64,000 nt of DNA from Telluribacter roseus (GTDB lineage Bacteria; Bacteroidota; Bacteroidia; Cytophagales; Spirosomataceae): assembly GCF_017355915.2 (NCBI RefSeq), contig NZ_JAFEUV020000003.1:318858-382857 (forward strand), read 5' to 3'. This document shows positions 50,737 through 59,762 of the stretch, piece by piece; positions within the stretch are counted from its first letter, which is position 1; every line of letters begins with the position of its first letter. Under the pieces are notes generated by a model. That model worked only from the letters and a program-made list of their open reading frames with translations, was not told where the DNA came from and did not search any database. Both the position numbers and the translations under genes were made by a program.

Positions 50737-53700
50737 ATGAAATTCTTTACCGTTCTCTTTTGTATTGTACTATTCCCCCTTCAAAGTCTTAGAGCTCAGC
50801 TTGTCAGGCACCCCAATCGCTTCGGTGATCCTATCATTTCAATTCTAGAGGATAATCAGGTACTGTTCCTCGCTACAAAAAATAAAGGAATATTTGTGTC
50901 TGATGATAGGGGCATGACTTGGCAGAACAGATGGACCCACCGAGAACTTTACCATGATCAATATTGGCCCAAAGCCGTTGAAATCTATTCAGTTGCACTT
51001 TCTGGTAAACGTTTAATAGCGGGAACTGATGCCGGTATTTACTATTCCGACGACCAAGCTAAGTCATGGATTCGGTCACCTAATCCTTTCGAGTATATGT
51101 CGGCGTCATCACCGTATGGTTTCACGTCGAGATATCGCAAAGTAATCACACAGGGAGATAATGTTTTTGTATTAGAAACTTTCTATGATCGGATAGATGC
51201 TGCAAATGCTACCTACAGCAACCGTTTGCTACGTTCAAAAGATCGTGGGCGTACATGGTCAGTTGTATCACTCCCTAATGGAGCTGTGATCTCTCAGATT
51301 GCATGTACAGCAGCTAAACTTTGGGTAGGTGGGCGTTTTGGGCAGCAGGTTACATTGGCGGCTTCCGACAATGGAGGTGAAACTTGGCAGATACAATCCC
51401 TTTCCTTTAGTACTGATAATATTAGCAATCTGGCTGCTGAAGGTGAAAGGATACTATTGACCGGAACATCTGCCTGGAAAGACAGCTATGGGAGAATACT
51501 TGGAAATACGATCATACTTGGTGTCTCAAATGATGGAGGGAAGAAGTGGATAACGCAGCCTATAAATCAAAAAGAGTATGGTAATCATACTCTTACATTA
51601 TCGCAGGAACATGCCGTAGTTGCACTTCGTAATAAGATAGCTTATGTAAAAGGTGAGGGCTGGCTACTTGACAGTGCTGGTATCTGGCAGCCCAATGCCT
51701 TACCAGAAGGAGGTATGGCAATAATAAGAGATTCATTATGGGTAGGCTATAATAACTACCGGATGGGCTCGGATCAGTACTCATTAAATGGATATCTTTT
51801 AAGACGCCCCCTGTCAGAGCTTAATGCTAATCAACTATCACCCCCGGGTCTTATAGAGGCTGATGCCCGATACCGCAACAAAGTTATACTGTATTGGCAG
51901 CCTCCACAGCAGCCGCCAGCCACATTTAGGCAAATAATAGAGCGTTCAGTCAATACAACCGGCAACTTTCAGACTATCGGTCAGGTACCAGGTACAGATC
52001 AGTCCTTTATAGATATGAAGGCGGTACACGGAGTAACTTACCACTATCGGATACGCACAGAAACTTTGGATGGTAGTAAAAAATCAGGCTATACAAGTAC
52101 GCTCAAGGTGCCCAAGCCTTCCATTTGTCTCCGACCTGTATACTTAAATTATTTGCAGGACCTACAAATGCCTTCACCTGATACACTTTTCGCGCGGAGC
52201 GGATCAGAAATAGTTAGATCTATTGATGGGGGAAAAACCTGGTCAGAACTTCCCTCGTGTTTCTTTTATACCCGAAGGCCAAACCCGCTTACCAGAAAGA
52301 TTCAAAGTATATCATTCCCAACCTCTAAAGTAGGTTATGCTGTAGTAAATAATCATGATGAGGGGGTAAGAACTGTACTGCTCAAAACCCGTGATGGTGG
52401 TGAAACATGGACCTTACAACGTACAAATTCTTATATAAAAGAATTTGATTTAAAATTTGTTGATGAGCAGATTGGCTTCGCCTTGTATAATGATAGTTTT
52501 ACTGGCGGTTCTGTGCTATTCAAAACTACCAATGGTGGACTTGATTTTGTACAGGTTGAAAAAGCTCCCCGTCTGTTAAGCATCCAGATTCAGAATGGTC
52601 TTATTGTTGGCCATACAGGAAATGATAAGTTGGCTTTCTCGGCTGATAATGGTAGTACCTGGACACAAGTAGATAAATTTATCAAATCTGCCTTTTTGCA
52701 AAATCAGAAGCAGTGGGCGCTGGTGTCTTTTGATAACCAGTTGGCTCTGTCAGTCAATGTGACTAGTGACGGAGGTAGTAGCTGGAAGAATACACCCCTG
52801 CCCTTTACTATTCATGATAAAATTCATCAGATTTATTTCCTGAACGATAAAGTTGGCTTTGTAATAGGGGGGTATGGTTCTCCCAATACAAATAAGCCAG
52901 CTTTTATATGGAGGACTATCGACGGAGGTGCAAATTGGGGACCAGTCTCATTTCCACAGCCTGTTCGGGGTGAAGTGAAAGAAATAGCAGCCAAAGGTAA
53001 TCGTATCTATGTGCTATGTGAGCCTGATAAGAATGAAGGTAATTCACCCAGATCATTATTAGCTAATGTATTGTTTTCGGCAGACCAGGGAGCGTCATGG
53101 ACTTTTGTTAGCAACATTCATAATGATAATGATTATAACACTGCTTCAACCTCTTTTGCAACCCCGAAGGAAGGTATACGCATTACCAGTCGGTACAATG
53201 GCGACATACAGTACAATTCATATTATTACAGAACAATCGATGGAGGAATAAATTGGTTGCGGGTGGACCTGAAGGATAAAGAACCAGTATGGCAAGTAAA
53301 ATTTTTAGACAGCAAACAGGGTTTTATGGTCGGTCCCAATGTGATCTATATCACACAGAATGGGGGTAAAGATTGGAAAAGAAGAGGTATTTCTGCCTTC
53401 TCGGCTACCCGTCCCCCTGCGCAGATCCAGATCATAGGCCAACCCGGTCCACATAAGGGCCACATTCAGTTTGTAAATGCACAAACCTGGGTCATGCAAG
53501 CTGATGATAGGCGTCTTTACATCACTACTAATCAGGGAGAGAGCTGGCGGGTACTTTCAACACCCGTTACGCCCAAACATCAACTATTGATTTCTAACGA
53601 GAACCTATTTTACTTTCTTAGTGAGAGCTTAGGTTATATAACTGTATTCAGTAAAGAACAAGGGAACCGACTTTTTAAAACAACCGATGGGGGGGTGAAT

Positions 53701-54567
53701 TGGCAGTTAATATCTGAATTCAATCATATACGATTAAACTCTCTTCACTTTCTTACAGAGAAAATTGGCTTTGCTGGACTTAATAGAACAGAAGATGGCG
53801 GGAAAAGCTGGTATCCTATAGATCCGGAGATAGTCTATGAAGACTATCATTTTGTAGATAACCAGACTGGATTTCTGGCAGGGAGGTTTTACACCACGGA
53901 TGCAGGTGAAAGCTGGACATCACTTGACTATCTTAATGAAAATACTATGAGCTGGATTTATTTAGGTAATAACTCTACGCTGACAAATAAAGACTATTTT
54001 AACGGATCTAATGATGTTAAGCTGATTCCGGGAGCAGCTCCATGCAATCCCGTAGATATTAGTGGTGAAAGCAATTTCTTCTTTGAAAAGACATCAAAAA
54101 CATCTTACACTACCAATATATTTGGTGGCAGATCAGATATTGACTTGGAATGGACACTTAGTGGTGGCGGACAACTATCAAGTAGCAGCAACAAGGCAAC
54201 AATTCAGTGGGACCAGCCAAGTCAAAATAATTCCTATACCTTATCAGTGCGGGCTATCAATGACTGTGGAGAAAGCGAGCCAGTAAGTATCAAGATTACT
54301 CCTCAAATCATCATCACTGCACTTGATCAGACAAAGCCTGCGCTATTTAATGTCTTTCCTAATCCTGCAAATAAGTATGTCCAGATTGAAATGCCAGTTG
54401 GTTTCAATGCTCAAGTGCAGTGGTATGATGCTACAGGTCGTGAAATCTACTGTCCCGGTAACCCAGTAGAGGGATATCTTATTGATGATCTAGCTCCAGG
54501 TATTTATTTATTGAGTATACAGACTGATCGAGCTAAAGAAGTGAAACGTGTTATTGTCGCTAAATAA
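50737..54567 (+). CDS. Large secreted BNR/sortilin-like beta-propeller protein with Fn3 and T9SS sorting domain
   Basis: From the ATG at 50737 (a TTG precedes it) the protein has 1276 residues with a signal peptide (ending LRAQ, about residue 21). I count about 18 BNR/Ycf48-type motifs of the S.D.G.TW form (DDRGMTW, KDRGRTW, NDGGKKW, IDGGKTW, RDGGETW, NNGSTW-like, IDGGANW, TDGGVNW and others) in two blocks, which implies two large propellers. Between them, about residues 365-460, is a fibronectin type III domain. Near 1105-1185 is a PKD/Ig-like domain, and the last 80 residues (FNVFPNPANKYVQIEMP ... LAPGIYLLSI) are a type A T9SS sorting domain. It is AT-rich relative to neighbours. Likely a surface or released adhesin-type protein. 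Confidence 0.92.
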   Translation: MKFFTVLFCIVLFPLQSLRAQLVRHPNRFGDPIISILEDNQVLFLATKNKGIFVSDDRGMTWQNRWTHRELYHDQYWPKAVEIYSVALSGKRLIAGTDAGIYYSDDQAKSWIRSPNPFEYMSASSPYGFTSRYRKVITQGDNVFVLETFYDRIDAANATYSNRLLRSKDRGRTWSVVSLPNGAVISQIACTAAKLWVGGRFGQQVTLAASDNGGETWQIQSLSFSTDNISNLAAEGERILLTGTSAWKDSYGRILGNTIILGVSNDGGKKWITQPINQKEYGNHTLTLSQEHAVVALRNKIAYVKGEGWLLDSAGIWQPNALPEGGMAIIRDSLWVGYNNYRMGSDQYSLNGYLLRRPLSELNANQLSPPGLIEADARYRNKVILYWQPPQQPPATFRQIIERSVNTTGNFQTIGQVPGTDQSFIDMKAVHGVTYHYRIRTETLDGSKKSGYTSTLKVPKPSICLRPVYLNYLQDLQMPSPDTLFARSGSEIVRSIDGGKTWSELPSCFFYTRRPNPLTRKIQSISFPTSKVGYAVVNNHDEGVRTVLLKTRDGGETWTLQRTNSYIKEFDLKFVDEQIGFALYNDSFTGGSVLFKTTNGGLDFVQVEKAPRLLSIQIQNGLIVGHTGNDKLAFSADNGSTWTQVDKFIKSAFLQNQKQWALVSFDNQLALSVNVTSDGGSSWKNTPLPFTIHDKIHQIYFLNDKVGFVIGGYGSPNTNKPAFIWRTIDGGANWGPVSFPQPVRGEVKEIAAKGNRIYVLCEPDKNEGNSPRSLLANVLFSADQGASWTFVSNIHNDNDYNTASTSFATPKEGIRITSRYNGDIQYNSYYYRTIDGGINWLRVDLKDKEPVWQVKFLDSKQGFMVGPNVIYITQNGGKDWKRRGISAFSATRPPAQIQIIGQPGPHKGHIQFVNAQTWVMQADDRRLYITTNQGESWRVLSTPVTPKHQLLISNENLFYFLSESLGYITVFSKEQGNRLFKTTDGGVNWQLISEFNHIRLNSLHFLTEKIGFAGLNRTEDGGKSWYPIDPEIVYEDYHFVDNQTGFLAGRFYTTDAGESWTSLDYLNENTMSWIYLGNNSTLTNKDYFNGSNDVKLIPGAAPCNPVDISGESNFFFEKTSKTSYTTNIFGGRSDIDLEWTLSGGGQLSSSSNKATIQWDQPSQNNSYTLSVRAINDCGESEPVSIKITPQIIITALDQTKPALFNVFPNPANKYVQIEMPVGFNAQVQWYDATGREIYCPGNPVEGYLIDDLAPGIYLLSIQTDRAKEVKRVIVAK

Positions 54568-54576
54568 CACATTTTT

Positions 54577-54610
54577 ACAGCCAAGAGTAAAATGCCTTGG
54601 TCTTGGCTGT
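54577..54610. other. Hairpin after the BNR protein gene
   Basis: ACAGCCAAGA (54577-54586) pairs with TCTTGGCTGT (54601-54610). There is no T tract after it on the plus strand, so it may be a transcript-end stabiliser and not a canonical terminator. Confidence 0.45.
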
Positions 54611-54740
54611 ATCAACTTAGATTAGGAACCTCTACCTACTACCATGACTGTCGACTTGCCTTCCGAATAAACATCAAGATTGAAGCGGAATTTGTTATAG
54701 TATTGTTCTAGTCTAAAGGCCGATACGAGAGCAAATGTTA

Positions 54741-55400
54741 TTACTCAACTACCATCCGATCTATCTCAGCAATAAGAGGAAGTGAATGGGTGAGGGCAGT
54801 AATGATACGCTGGTACTGCAGTATATCTTCGCCGGTAAGCGTGTGGCCCAGGCGCTCGTGGAGCCACTGCTGAGCAGGTTGGTAGCCTCCCAGATACAGG
54901 TGCCATACCGGCTCCGGAACTCTCTCGAAATACGTCGTATCATTAATGTAAATGCGGTCCCATTCGTGCCGGATGTTGTAAACTACATAGTTGCCATCCG
55001 GAGAGTGAAGCGTAATGGAGGCATTGACTACCGGATCTTCGAGCCGATGAAGCTGCCGGAGCTGTTTACCCAGTTGAACAAGCCGCCAGAAGCTACTTGA
55101 GTCTTTGGGCATGGGGATGCGCGAGACGTCCGTTTGATCTATCTCATTGGCCTGCGTAGGGTAGGGGAGACTGAGCAGCACGGCATAGAGGTAGTCATAC
55201 AGGTCGGTGGAGGAGAAGCTCAGCCTGAATTCCGGACGTACTTCATCGCTGTTGATGAAGCAGACATTCCCTTCGGGCTCTTTTTCTGAGATATAACTTA
55301 TACCCAGTTTTTCAGAAACCCGTTGTACAGTACTATCAAGTAGCTCCGGATCATCTATAATCTTACGTATAGTGCTTTGCAAGTACAGATCAAGAGACAT
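54741..55400 (-). CDS. Stand-alone C-terminal (specificity) domain of a type ISP restriction-modification enzyme
   Basis: This 219-residue protein looks like the C-terminal part of type ISP / Eco57I-like single-chain restriction-modification enzymes: VRPEFRLSFSSTDLYDYLYAVL, SRIPMPKDSSSFWRLVQLGKQLRQLH, YINDTTYFERVPEPVW, GGYQPAQQWLHERLGHTLTGEDILQYQRIITAL and LIAEID. The nuclease, helicase and methyltransferase parts are missing, and no larger ORF lies upstream. The usual YRERY..FLKIDFPRIP segment is diverged to LPYPTQANEIDQTDVSRIP. The frame is open and conserved, so it may be expressed. Its 3' end is duplicated at 50406-50514. Confidence 0.75.
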   Translation of the reverse strand: MSLDLYLQSTIRKIIDDPELLDSTVQRVSEKLGISYISEKEPEGNVCFINSDEVRPEFRLSFSSTDLYDYLYAVLLSLPYPTQANEIDQTDVSRIPMPKDSSSFWRLVQLGKQLRQLHRLEDPVVNASITLHSPDGNYVVYNIRHEWDRIYINDTTYFERVPEPVWHLYLGGYQPAQQWLHERLGHTLTGEDILQYQRIITALTHSLPLIAEIDRMVVE

Positions 55401-55515
55401 AGTAGAACAGGCTATTTTGATACGTCAACCTAAGGCCAGAGCATCTATAAAAATAAGGAGAATCCTCAGCGATGCCACCTATTGGAGGCATCGCTGAGGG
55501 ATAAATACTATGTAC

Positions 55516-57027
55516 TTACCTCCAGATCTGGCGGTTTACTTTCCAGTTGCTTTTTGATACTGTGGGTGTAGCCGACTCGGCGGTAGCAGCAGACGTACCA
55601 TTCGAGCTCGCGAACAGATGCGCGGTCAGCAGGGCTGCCAGTTCCGCGGCGGCCGGGTCAGAGGCCGGCTGAAGTACCTCCGGTGTAAAGTACTTGCCGA
55701 CAAAGTGCGTATCAAACTGGCCCGACCGAAAAGCTTCATGGTTGAGCACAAAGCGGCAGAAGGGCAGGGTGGTCTGTACACCCGTGATCTGGTACTCATC
55801 AATGGCCCGGATCATCTTCTCGATAGCTTCCGTGCGAGCGTGGCCGTAGGTGATCAGCTTGGCGATCATAGGGTCGTAGTGGATGGGTATCTCCATGCCC
55901 TGCTCAAAACCATCGTCTACGCGTACACCATTCCCCTGCGGGCGTACGTAGGTCTGTAAGGTACCTACGTCGGGCAGAAATCCATTGGCCGGGTCTTCGG
56001 CGTACACGCGTACCTCCACGGCATGGCCTTTGATGGCAAGGTCCTCCTGCCGGATCTGCAGCTCCTGCCCCTCGGCGATGTGGATCATCTGCTTCACCAG
56101 GTCCACGCCCGTGATCTGCTCGGTAACGGGGTGCTCCACCTGCAGGCGGGTGTTCATTTCGAGGAAGTAGAAGTTCAACTGGTCGTCTACGATAAACTCC
56201 ACCGTGCCCGCTCCGTAGTAGCCGCACGAGCGGGCTACGTCCACGGCGCAGCGGCCCATGGCCTCGCGTATTTCGGGAGTAAGTACCGGGGAGGGAGCCT
56301 CTTCGATCACCTTCTGGTGGCGCCGTTGCACCGAGCATTCCCGCTCAAACAGGTGAATGATATGGCCGTGCTGGTCGCCCAGTACCTGTATTTCGATATG
56401 CTTGGGCGAGGTAACGTACTTTTCAATAAATACCGATCCGTCGCCAAAGGCCGATATCGCTTCGCTCACCGCCCGGTCCATCTGCTCGTCAAACTCGGCT
56501 TCGTTCTCTACAATACGCATACCTTTGCCACCCCCGCCGGCACTGGCTTTGATCAGGATGGGGTAGCCGATCTGGCTGGCAATCTGCTTGGCTTCGCCCC
56601 GGTCGGTTATGGCGTCGGGCGTGCCGGGTACCATAGGTATGTTGTACTGAGCGGCGGCGTGCTTAGCGGCCAGCTTGCTGCCCATTACTTCAATAGACTC
56701 GGGCGAGGGACCAATGAATACGATTCCGGCTTCCCGAACTATGCGGGCAAACTGCGCGTTTTCTGACAAAAATCCGTAGCCGGGGTGGATGGCGTCCACA
56801 TCCAGGCGTTTGCAGACATCTATGATCTTATCACCACGGAGGTACGATTCGGAAGAGGCCGCCGGGCCTATACACACGGCTTCGTCGGCATAGCGGACGT
56901 GCAGCGCATGGCGGTCGGCTTCACTGTATACGGCTACGGTAGCGATACCCATCTCGCGGGCGGTACGCATAACGCGTAGGGCTATTTCTCCTCGGTTGGC
57001 TATTAAAATCTTTTTTATCGGGCGCAT
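55516..57027 (-). CDS. accC: Biotin carboxylase subunit of an acyl-CoA carboxylase
   Basis: This 503-residue ATP-grasp enzyme carboxylates biotin on a carrier protein. Signatures: KILIANRGEIALRVMRTARE, IHPGYGFLSENAQFA, KASAGGGGKGMRIVE, EMNTRLQVEHPVTE and RVYAEDP. It exceeds classical AccC (about 450) by a Ser/Thr/Ala-rich linker and a short end NWKVNRQIWR, as in the three-component acyl-CoA carboxylases of Bacteroidota. No biotin carrier or carboxyltransferase gene is adjacent, so the acetyl- or propionyl-CoA specificity is open. Confidence 0.93.
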   Translation of the reverse strand: MRPIKKILIANRGEIALRVMRTAREMGIATVAVYSEADRHALHVRYADEAVCIGPAASSESYLRGDKIIDVCKRLDVDAIHPGYGFLSENAQFARIVREAGIVFIGPSPESIEVMGSKLAAKHAAAQYNIPMVPGTPDAITDRGEAKQIASQIGYPILIKASAGGGGKGMRIVENEAEFDEQMDRAVSEAISAFGDGSVFIEKYVTSPKHIEIQVLGDQHGHIIHLFERECSVQRRHQKVIEEAPSPVLTPEIREAMGRCAVDVARSCGYYGAGTVEFIVDDQLNFYFLEMNTRLQVEHPVTEQITGVDLVKQMIHIAEGQELQIRQEDLAIKGHAVEVRVYAEDPANGFLPDVGTLQTYVRPQGNGVRVDDGFEQGMEIPIHYDPMIAKLITYGHARTEAIEKMIRAIDEYQITGVQTTLPFCRFVLNHEAFRSGQFDTHFVGKYFTPEVLQPASDPAAAELAALLTAHLFASSNGTSAATAESATPTVSKSNWKVNRQIWR

Positions 57028-57078
57028 CAGGTATGTATGTCGGGAAGATAGATTGAATTATTTACTTTTGAATTTGAA

Positions 57079-57086
57079 CAAAAATA
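57079..57086 (-). promoter_or_regulatory. -7 box of accC
   Basis: The minus strand reads TATTTTTG (TAnnTTTG), 52 nt before the accC ATG. The rest of the divergent region (57087-57290) shows no further feature. Confidence 0.42.
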
Positions 57087-57290
57087 GTATTTGATTTTTT
57101 ATTTGCTAATCTGCCATTTCTGTGATGGAGCTTCCAAATTGCACTGAAAGCAGACAACGTACAGAAAATAAACGGGATGGGCTGCTATATGTTTGGCGCA
57201 GGGAAGGTTAGTAGAAAGCAGGGCTATTTTCTTTAAGTCTCTGGGATATAGTAATGATGGATAGTTTTAGATATTTTTAATAAATTTGCA

Positions 57291-57298
57291 TTTATTTT
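57291..57298 (+). promoter_or_regulatory. -7 box of the serine palmitoyltransferase gene
   Basis: TAAATTTG matches TAnnTTTG and lies about 34-40 nt before the start codon. The -33 region is AT-rich without a clear TTTG. Confidence 0.48.
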
Positions 57299-57331
57299 AT
57301 TTGAAATACAGGAGTCAACCCCATAAACAAT

Positions 57332-58606
57332 TTGAAAGTGGATATTTTTGAGAAACTACGCGACAACTGGGGCCCGATAGGTACGCCCGCCAAGATGCTT
57401 AACAGTCATCATTACTTCTCTTTCCCTATGCTGGAAGGTGATCTGGGACCTCGTATGAGGTTTATGGGACGTGAAGTACTGAACTGGAGCCTTAACAACT
57501 ATCTGGGACTGGCCAACCATCCGGAAGTGCGTAAGGCTGATGCAGATGCAGCGGCGAAGTGGGGACTGGCCTATCCGATGGGAGCCCGTATGATGTCCGG
57601 TAACTCAGTACTCCACGAGCAGTTCGAGAAAGAGCTGGCAGAGTTTGTGGGTAAAAAAGATGCTTTTTTGCTCAACTACGGTTACCAGGGGGTGATGTCG
57701 GTGATAGAGTCGGTATGTGACCACCGCGATGTGATCGTGTACGACGCCGAGTCACACGCCTGCCTGATCGACGGTATTCGTCTGCACAAAGCCAAGATGG
57801 GTGAGTACTACAAGTTCAACCATAATGATATGGAAAGCCTTGAGAAAAATCTCAAGCGCGCTACCAAGAAGGCCGAAGAAAAAGGCGGTGGTGTACTGGT
57901 AATTACCGAGGGCGTATTTGGTATGTCCGGTAAAGTAGGTGACCTCAAAGCGATCGTAGATCTGAAAGATAAATACAGCTTCCGCCTGCTCGTGGATGAT
58001 GCACACGGCTTTGGTACCATGGGTACTACCGGTGCCGGTGTAGGTGAAATGCTGAACGTGCAGGAAGGGATAGACCTGTACTTCTCTACTTTTGCAAAGT
58101 CTATGGCCGCGATCGGTGGATTTATAGCGGCCGATGATCCACAGATCATCATGTACCTTAAGTATAATATGCGTTCGCAGACCTACGCCAAGGCGCTGCC
58201 TATGCCGTACGTAGAAGGCTGCCGCAAGCGTCTGGAGATGATCAAGACAATGCCGGAGCTGCGCGAAAAACTATGGGAAAATGTAAACGCCCTGCAGAAT
58301 GGTCTGCGTGAGCGTGGCTTCAACATCGGCGATACCCAATCGCCCGTGACGCCGGTATTCCTGCACAGCGAAGGAGGTATCCCTGAGGTAACCCGTATGG
58401 TACGTGACCTGCGCGAAAACATGGGAGTCTTCTGTTCTATAGTGGTGTATCCGGTAGTACCTAAGGGGCAGATTATGCTGCGACTGATTCCTACCGCCGC
58501 CCATACGCTCGAAGACGTAGAGTACACGCTAAACGCTTTTACCGCCCTGGCCGAGAAGCTCAAAAATCGGGTGTACCAGATAGAAGATGCTCAGCCGGTA
58601 GCCTAA
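57332..58606 (+). CDS. spt: Serine palmitoyltransferase (alpha-oxoamine synthase family)
   Basis: This PLP enzyme of about 422-424 residues has SLNNYLGLANHPEVRKAD, YPMGARMMSG, SHACLIDGIR (His142 stacks on PLP), VDDAHGFGTMG and the PLP lysine Lys256 in TFAKSMAAIGGF. The TFAKS form and the overall pattern fit the Bacteroidota serine palmitoyltransferase that starts sphingolipid synthesis, and not KBL or BioF. There is no ATG at the start: TTG (57332) or GTG (57338, reading MDIFEKLRDNWGPIG) are the options. GTG seems the better match to homologues. Confidence 0.87.
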   Translation: MKVDIFEKLRDNWGPIGTPAKMLNSHHYFSFPMLEGDLGPRMRFMGREVLNWSLNNYLGLANHPEVRKADADAAAKWGLAYPMGARMMSGNSVLHEQFEKELAEFVGKKDAFLLNYGYQGVMSVIESVCDHRDVIVYDAESHACLIDGIRLHKAKMGEYYKFNHNDMESLEKNLKRATKKAEEKGGGVLVITEGVFGMSGKVGDLKAIVDLKDKYSFRLLVDDAHGFGTMGTTGAGVGEMLNVQEGIDLYFSTFAKSMAAIGGFIAADDPQIIMYLKYNMRSQTYAKALPMPYVEGCRKRLEMIKTMPELREKLWENVNALQNGLRERGFNIGDTQSPVTPVFLHSEGGIPEVTRMVRDLRENMGVFCSIVVYPVVPKGQIMLRLIPTAAHTLEDVEYTLNAFTALAEKLKNRVYQIEDAQPVA

Positions 58607-58632
58607 GTCTTAAAATCCTTTAAATTCGGCAG

Positions 58633-58668
58633 GAAAGGGCATTTTTTAAAAAAGATGCCCTTTTTTTT
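58633..58668 (+). terminator. Terminator after spt
   Basis: AAAGGGCATTTTTT pairs with AAAAAAGATGCCCTTT (one bulge) and runs into T8. Confidence 0.88.
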
Positions 58669-58870
58669 GCTTTTTTATCGGGTTTGTTATATTAAGGTAA
58701 GTGGCTGTATATCAGCGCGTTGTACTTAGAGCCTTCTCTATTTTGTACTATTTCAAGTGAATTTTTTGCTTAAGCGAGTTGCGGAATTAGTTTTAATTAC
58801 TAAATTTCGGTCAAAACATGCGTTTTCAGCCTGTTTTAAGCATTTTTCCACTTAAAATAACTATTCTCTT

Positions 58871-59053
58871 ATGGCAAGATTTGATGAAGTTAAGAACTTA
58901 GTAATGTCACTGGAAGGTGATTTTGACAAATTTTACAACAAAGGAAATCAGGCTGCCGGAACTCGCGTACGCAAGGGAATGCAGGATCTGAAGACTTTGG
59001 CTCAGGACATCCGTTCTGAAGTACAAAATATGAAGAACACCGAAGAAAAGTAA
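58871..59053 (+). CDS. Histone H1-like (Hc1-type) nucleoid protein
   Basis: The 60-residue protein reads MARFDEVKNLVMSLEGDFDK, then FYNKGNQAAGTRVRKGMQDLKTLAQDIR. This matches the short Bacteroidota proteins annotated as histone H1 / Hc1-like, which share the N-terminal part of chlamydial Hc1 but lack its lysine-rich tail. Expected role is DNA binding or nucleoid organisation. The upstream 200 bp are AT-rich and the gene ends in a strong terminator, which suggests a highly expressed single gene. Confidence 0.87.
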   Translation: MARFDEVKNLVMSLEGDFDKFYNKGNQAAGTRVRKGMQDLKTLAQDIRSEVQNMKNTEEK

Positions 59054-59075
59054 TCCTAAACCTAAAGGTTTTTGG

Positions 59076-59109
59076 TAGGCCCGACGGACTCGTCGGGCCT
59101 ATTTTTTTT
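59076..59109 (+). terminator. Terminator after the histone-like gene
   Basis: An 11-bp stem TAGGCCCGACG (59076-59086) with CGTCGGGCCTA (59091-59101), loop GACT, then T8. It also separates the convergent MaoC gene. Confidence 0.92.
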
Positions 59110-59110
59110 G

Positions 59111-59524
59111 TCAGAATTTTTCGCGGTGCATCAGGGTAGCTACCCCCTTGGTCGTCAGCTTTCGGGTGACCGCGTCAAAAATCTCGGTAGAGATTTCAGC
59201 CGTATGTTTATCGGGATTGATACCTATTATAGTAAAAACAGCTTCGTAGTCTGTTTCTACAAACATAGGCCGCATAAACTCGAGGGTCTGCTTTAAGTAC
59301 ACGGAACCGTATCCCGGAAACTGGGTACCCAGTACTTTGGTAAAGACGCTGGCGCCGAGCATACCATGGATAATGGGACGCTTGAAAGCAGTAGTAGCGG
59401 CAAATTCGGCATCAAGATGCAGCGGATTATTGTCTCCGGTTACTCTTGCAAACTCCTCAACGTCAGTCTGTGTAAACCGAAACGCATGGGAGAAGGAAGC
59501 GTTGAGTGCAGGTTCTATTTCCAT
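59111..59524 (-). CDS. MaoC-like (R)-specific enoyl-CoA hydratase
   Basis: About 137 residues from the ATG at 59522-59524 (MEIEPALNASFSHAFRFTQ); the frame is open to 59599, but those residues are not family-like. It has a hot-dog fold with the hydratase motif VTGDNNPLHLDAEFA (catalytic Asp and His) and GMLGASVFTKVLG. Such enzymes hydrate trans-2-enoyl-CoA. Neighbours do not define the pathway. Confidence 0.9.
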   Translation of the reverse strand: MEIEPALNASFSHAFRFTQTDVEEFARVTGDNNPLHLDAEFAATTAFKRPIIHGMLGASVFTKVLGTQFPGYGSVYLKQTLEFMRPMFVETDYEAVFTIIGINPDKHTAEISTEIFDAVTRKLTTKGVATLMHREKF

Positions 59525-59762
59525 ACAATACAAAATGTTTTTCGAATAAATAGTAACGGGTGTAGCCCCAAAAATCGGGTAAACTATCCGGTCAGCCAAA
59601 TTTAGGGTTCTGAATTGTCCGGGAGGAGCGTCTGGTTCATCTGATGTGCAGCAATAACTTTTCAGAACCTCGGCGGAATACCTACCTTTGCACCTCCCTT
59701 TTACTAATATACTATGTCTGGAGAGAGATCTTCTGTGATTATTTAACTACTACTGCTTGCTC

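Noticed and set aside
54577-54610. Rho-independent terminator after the BNR gene
   Set aside because: The stem is good but lacks a following T tract on the plus strand, so it is listed only as a hairpin.
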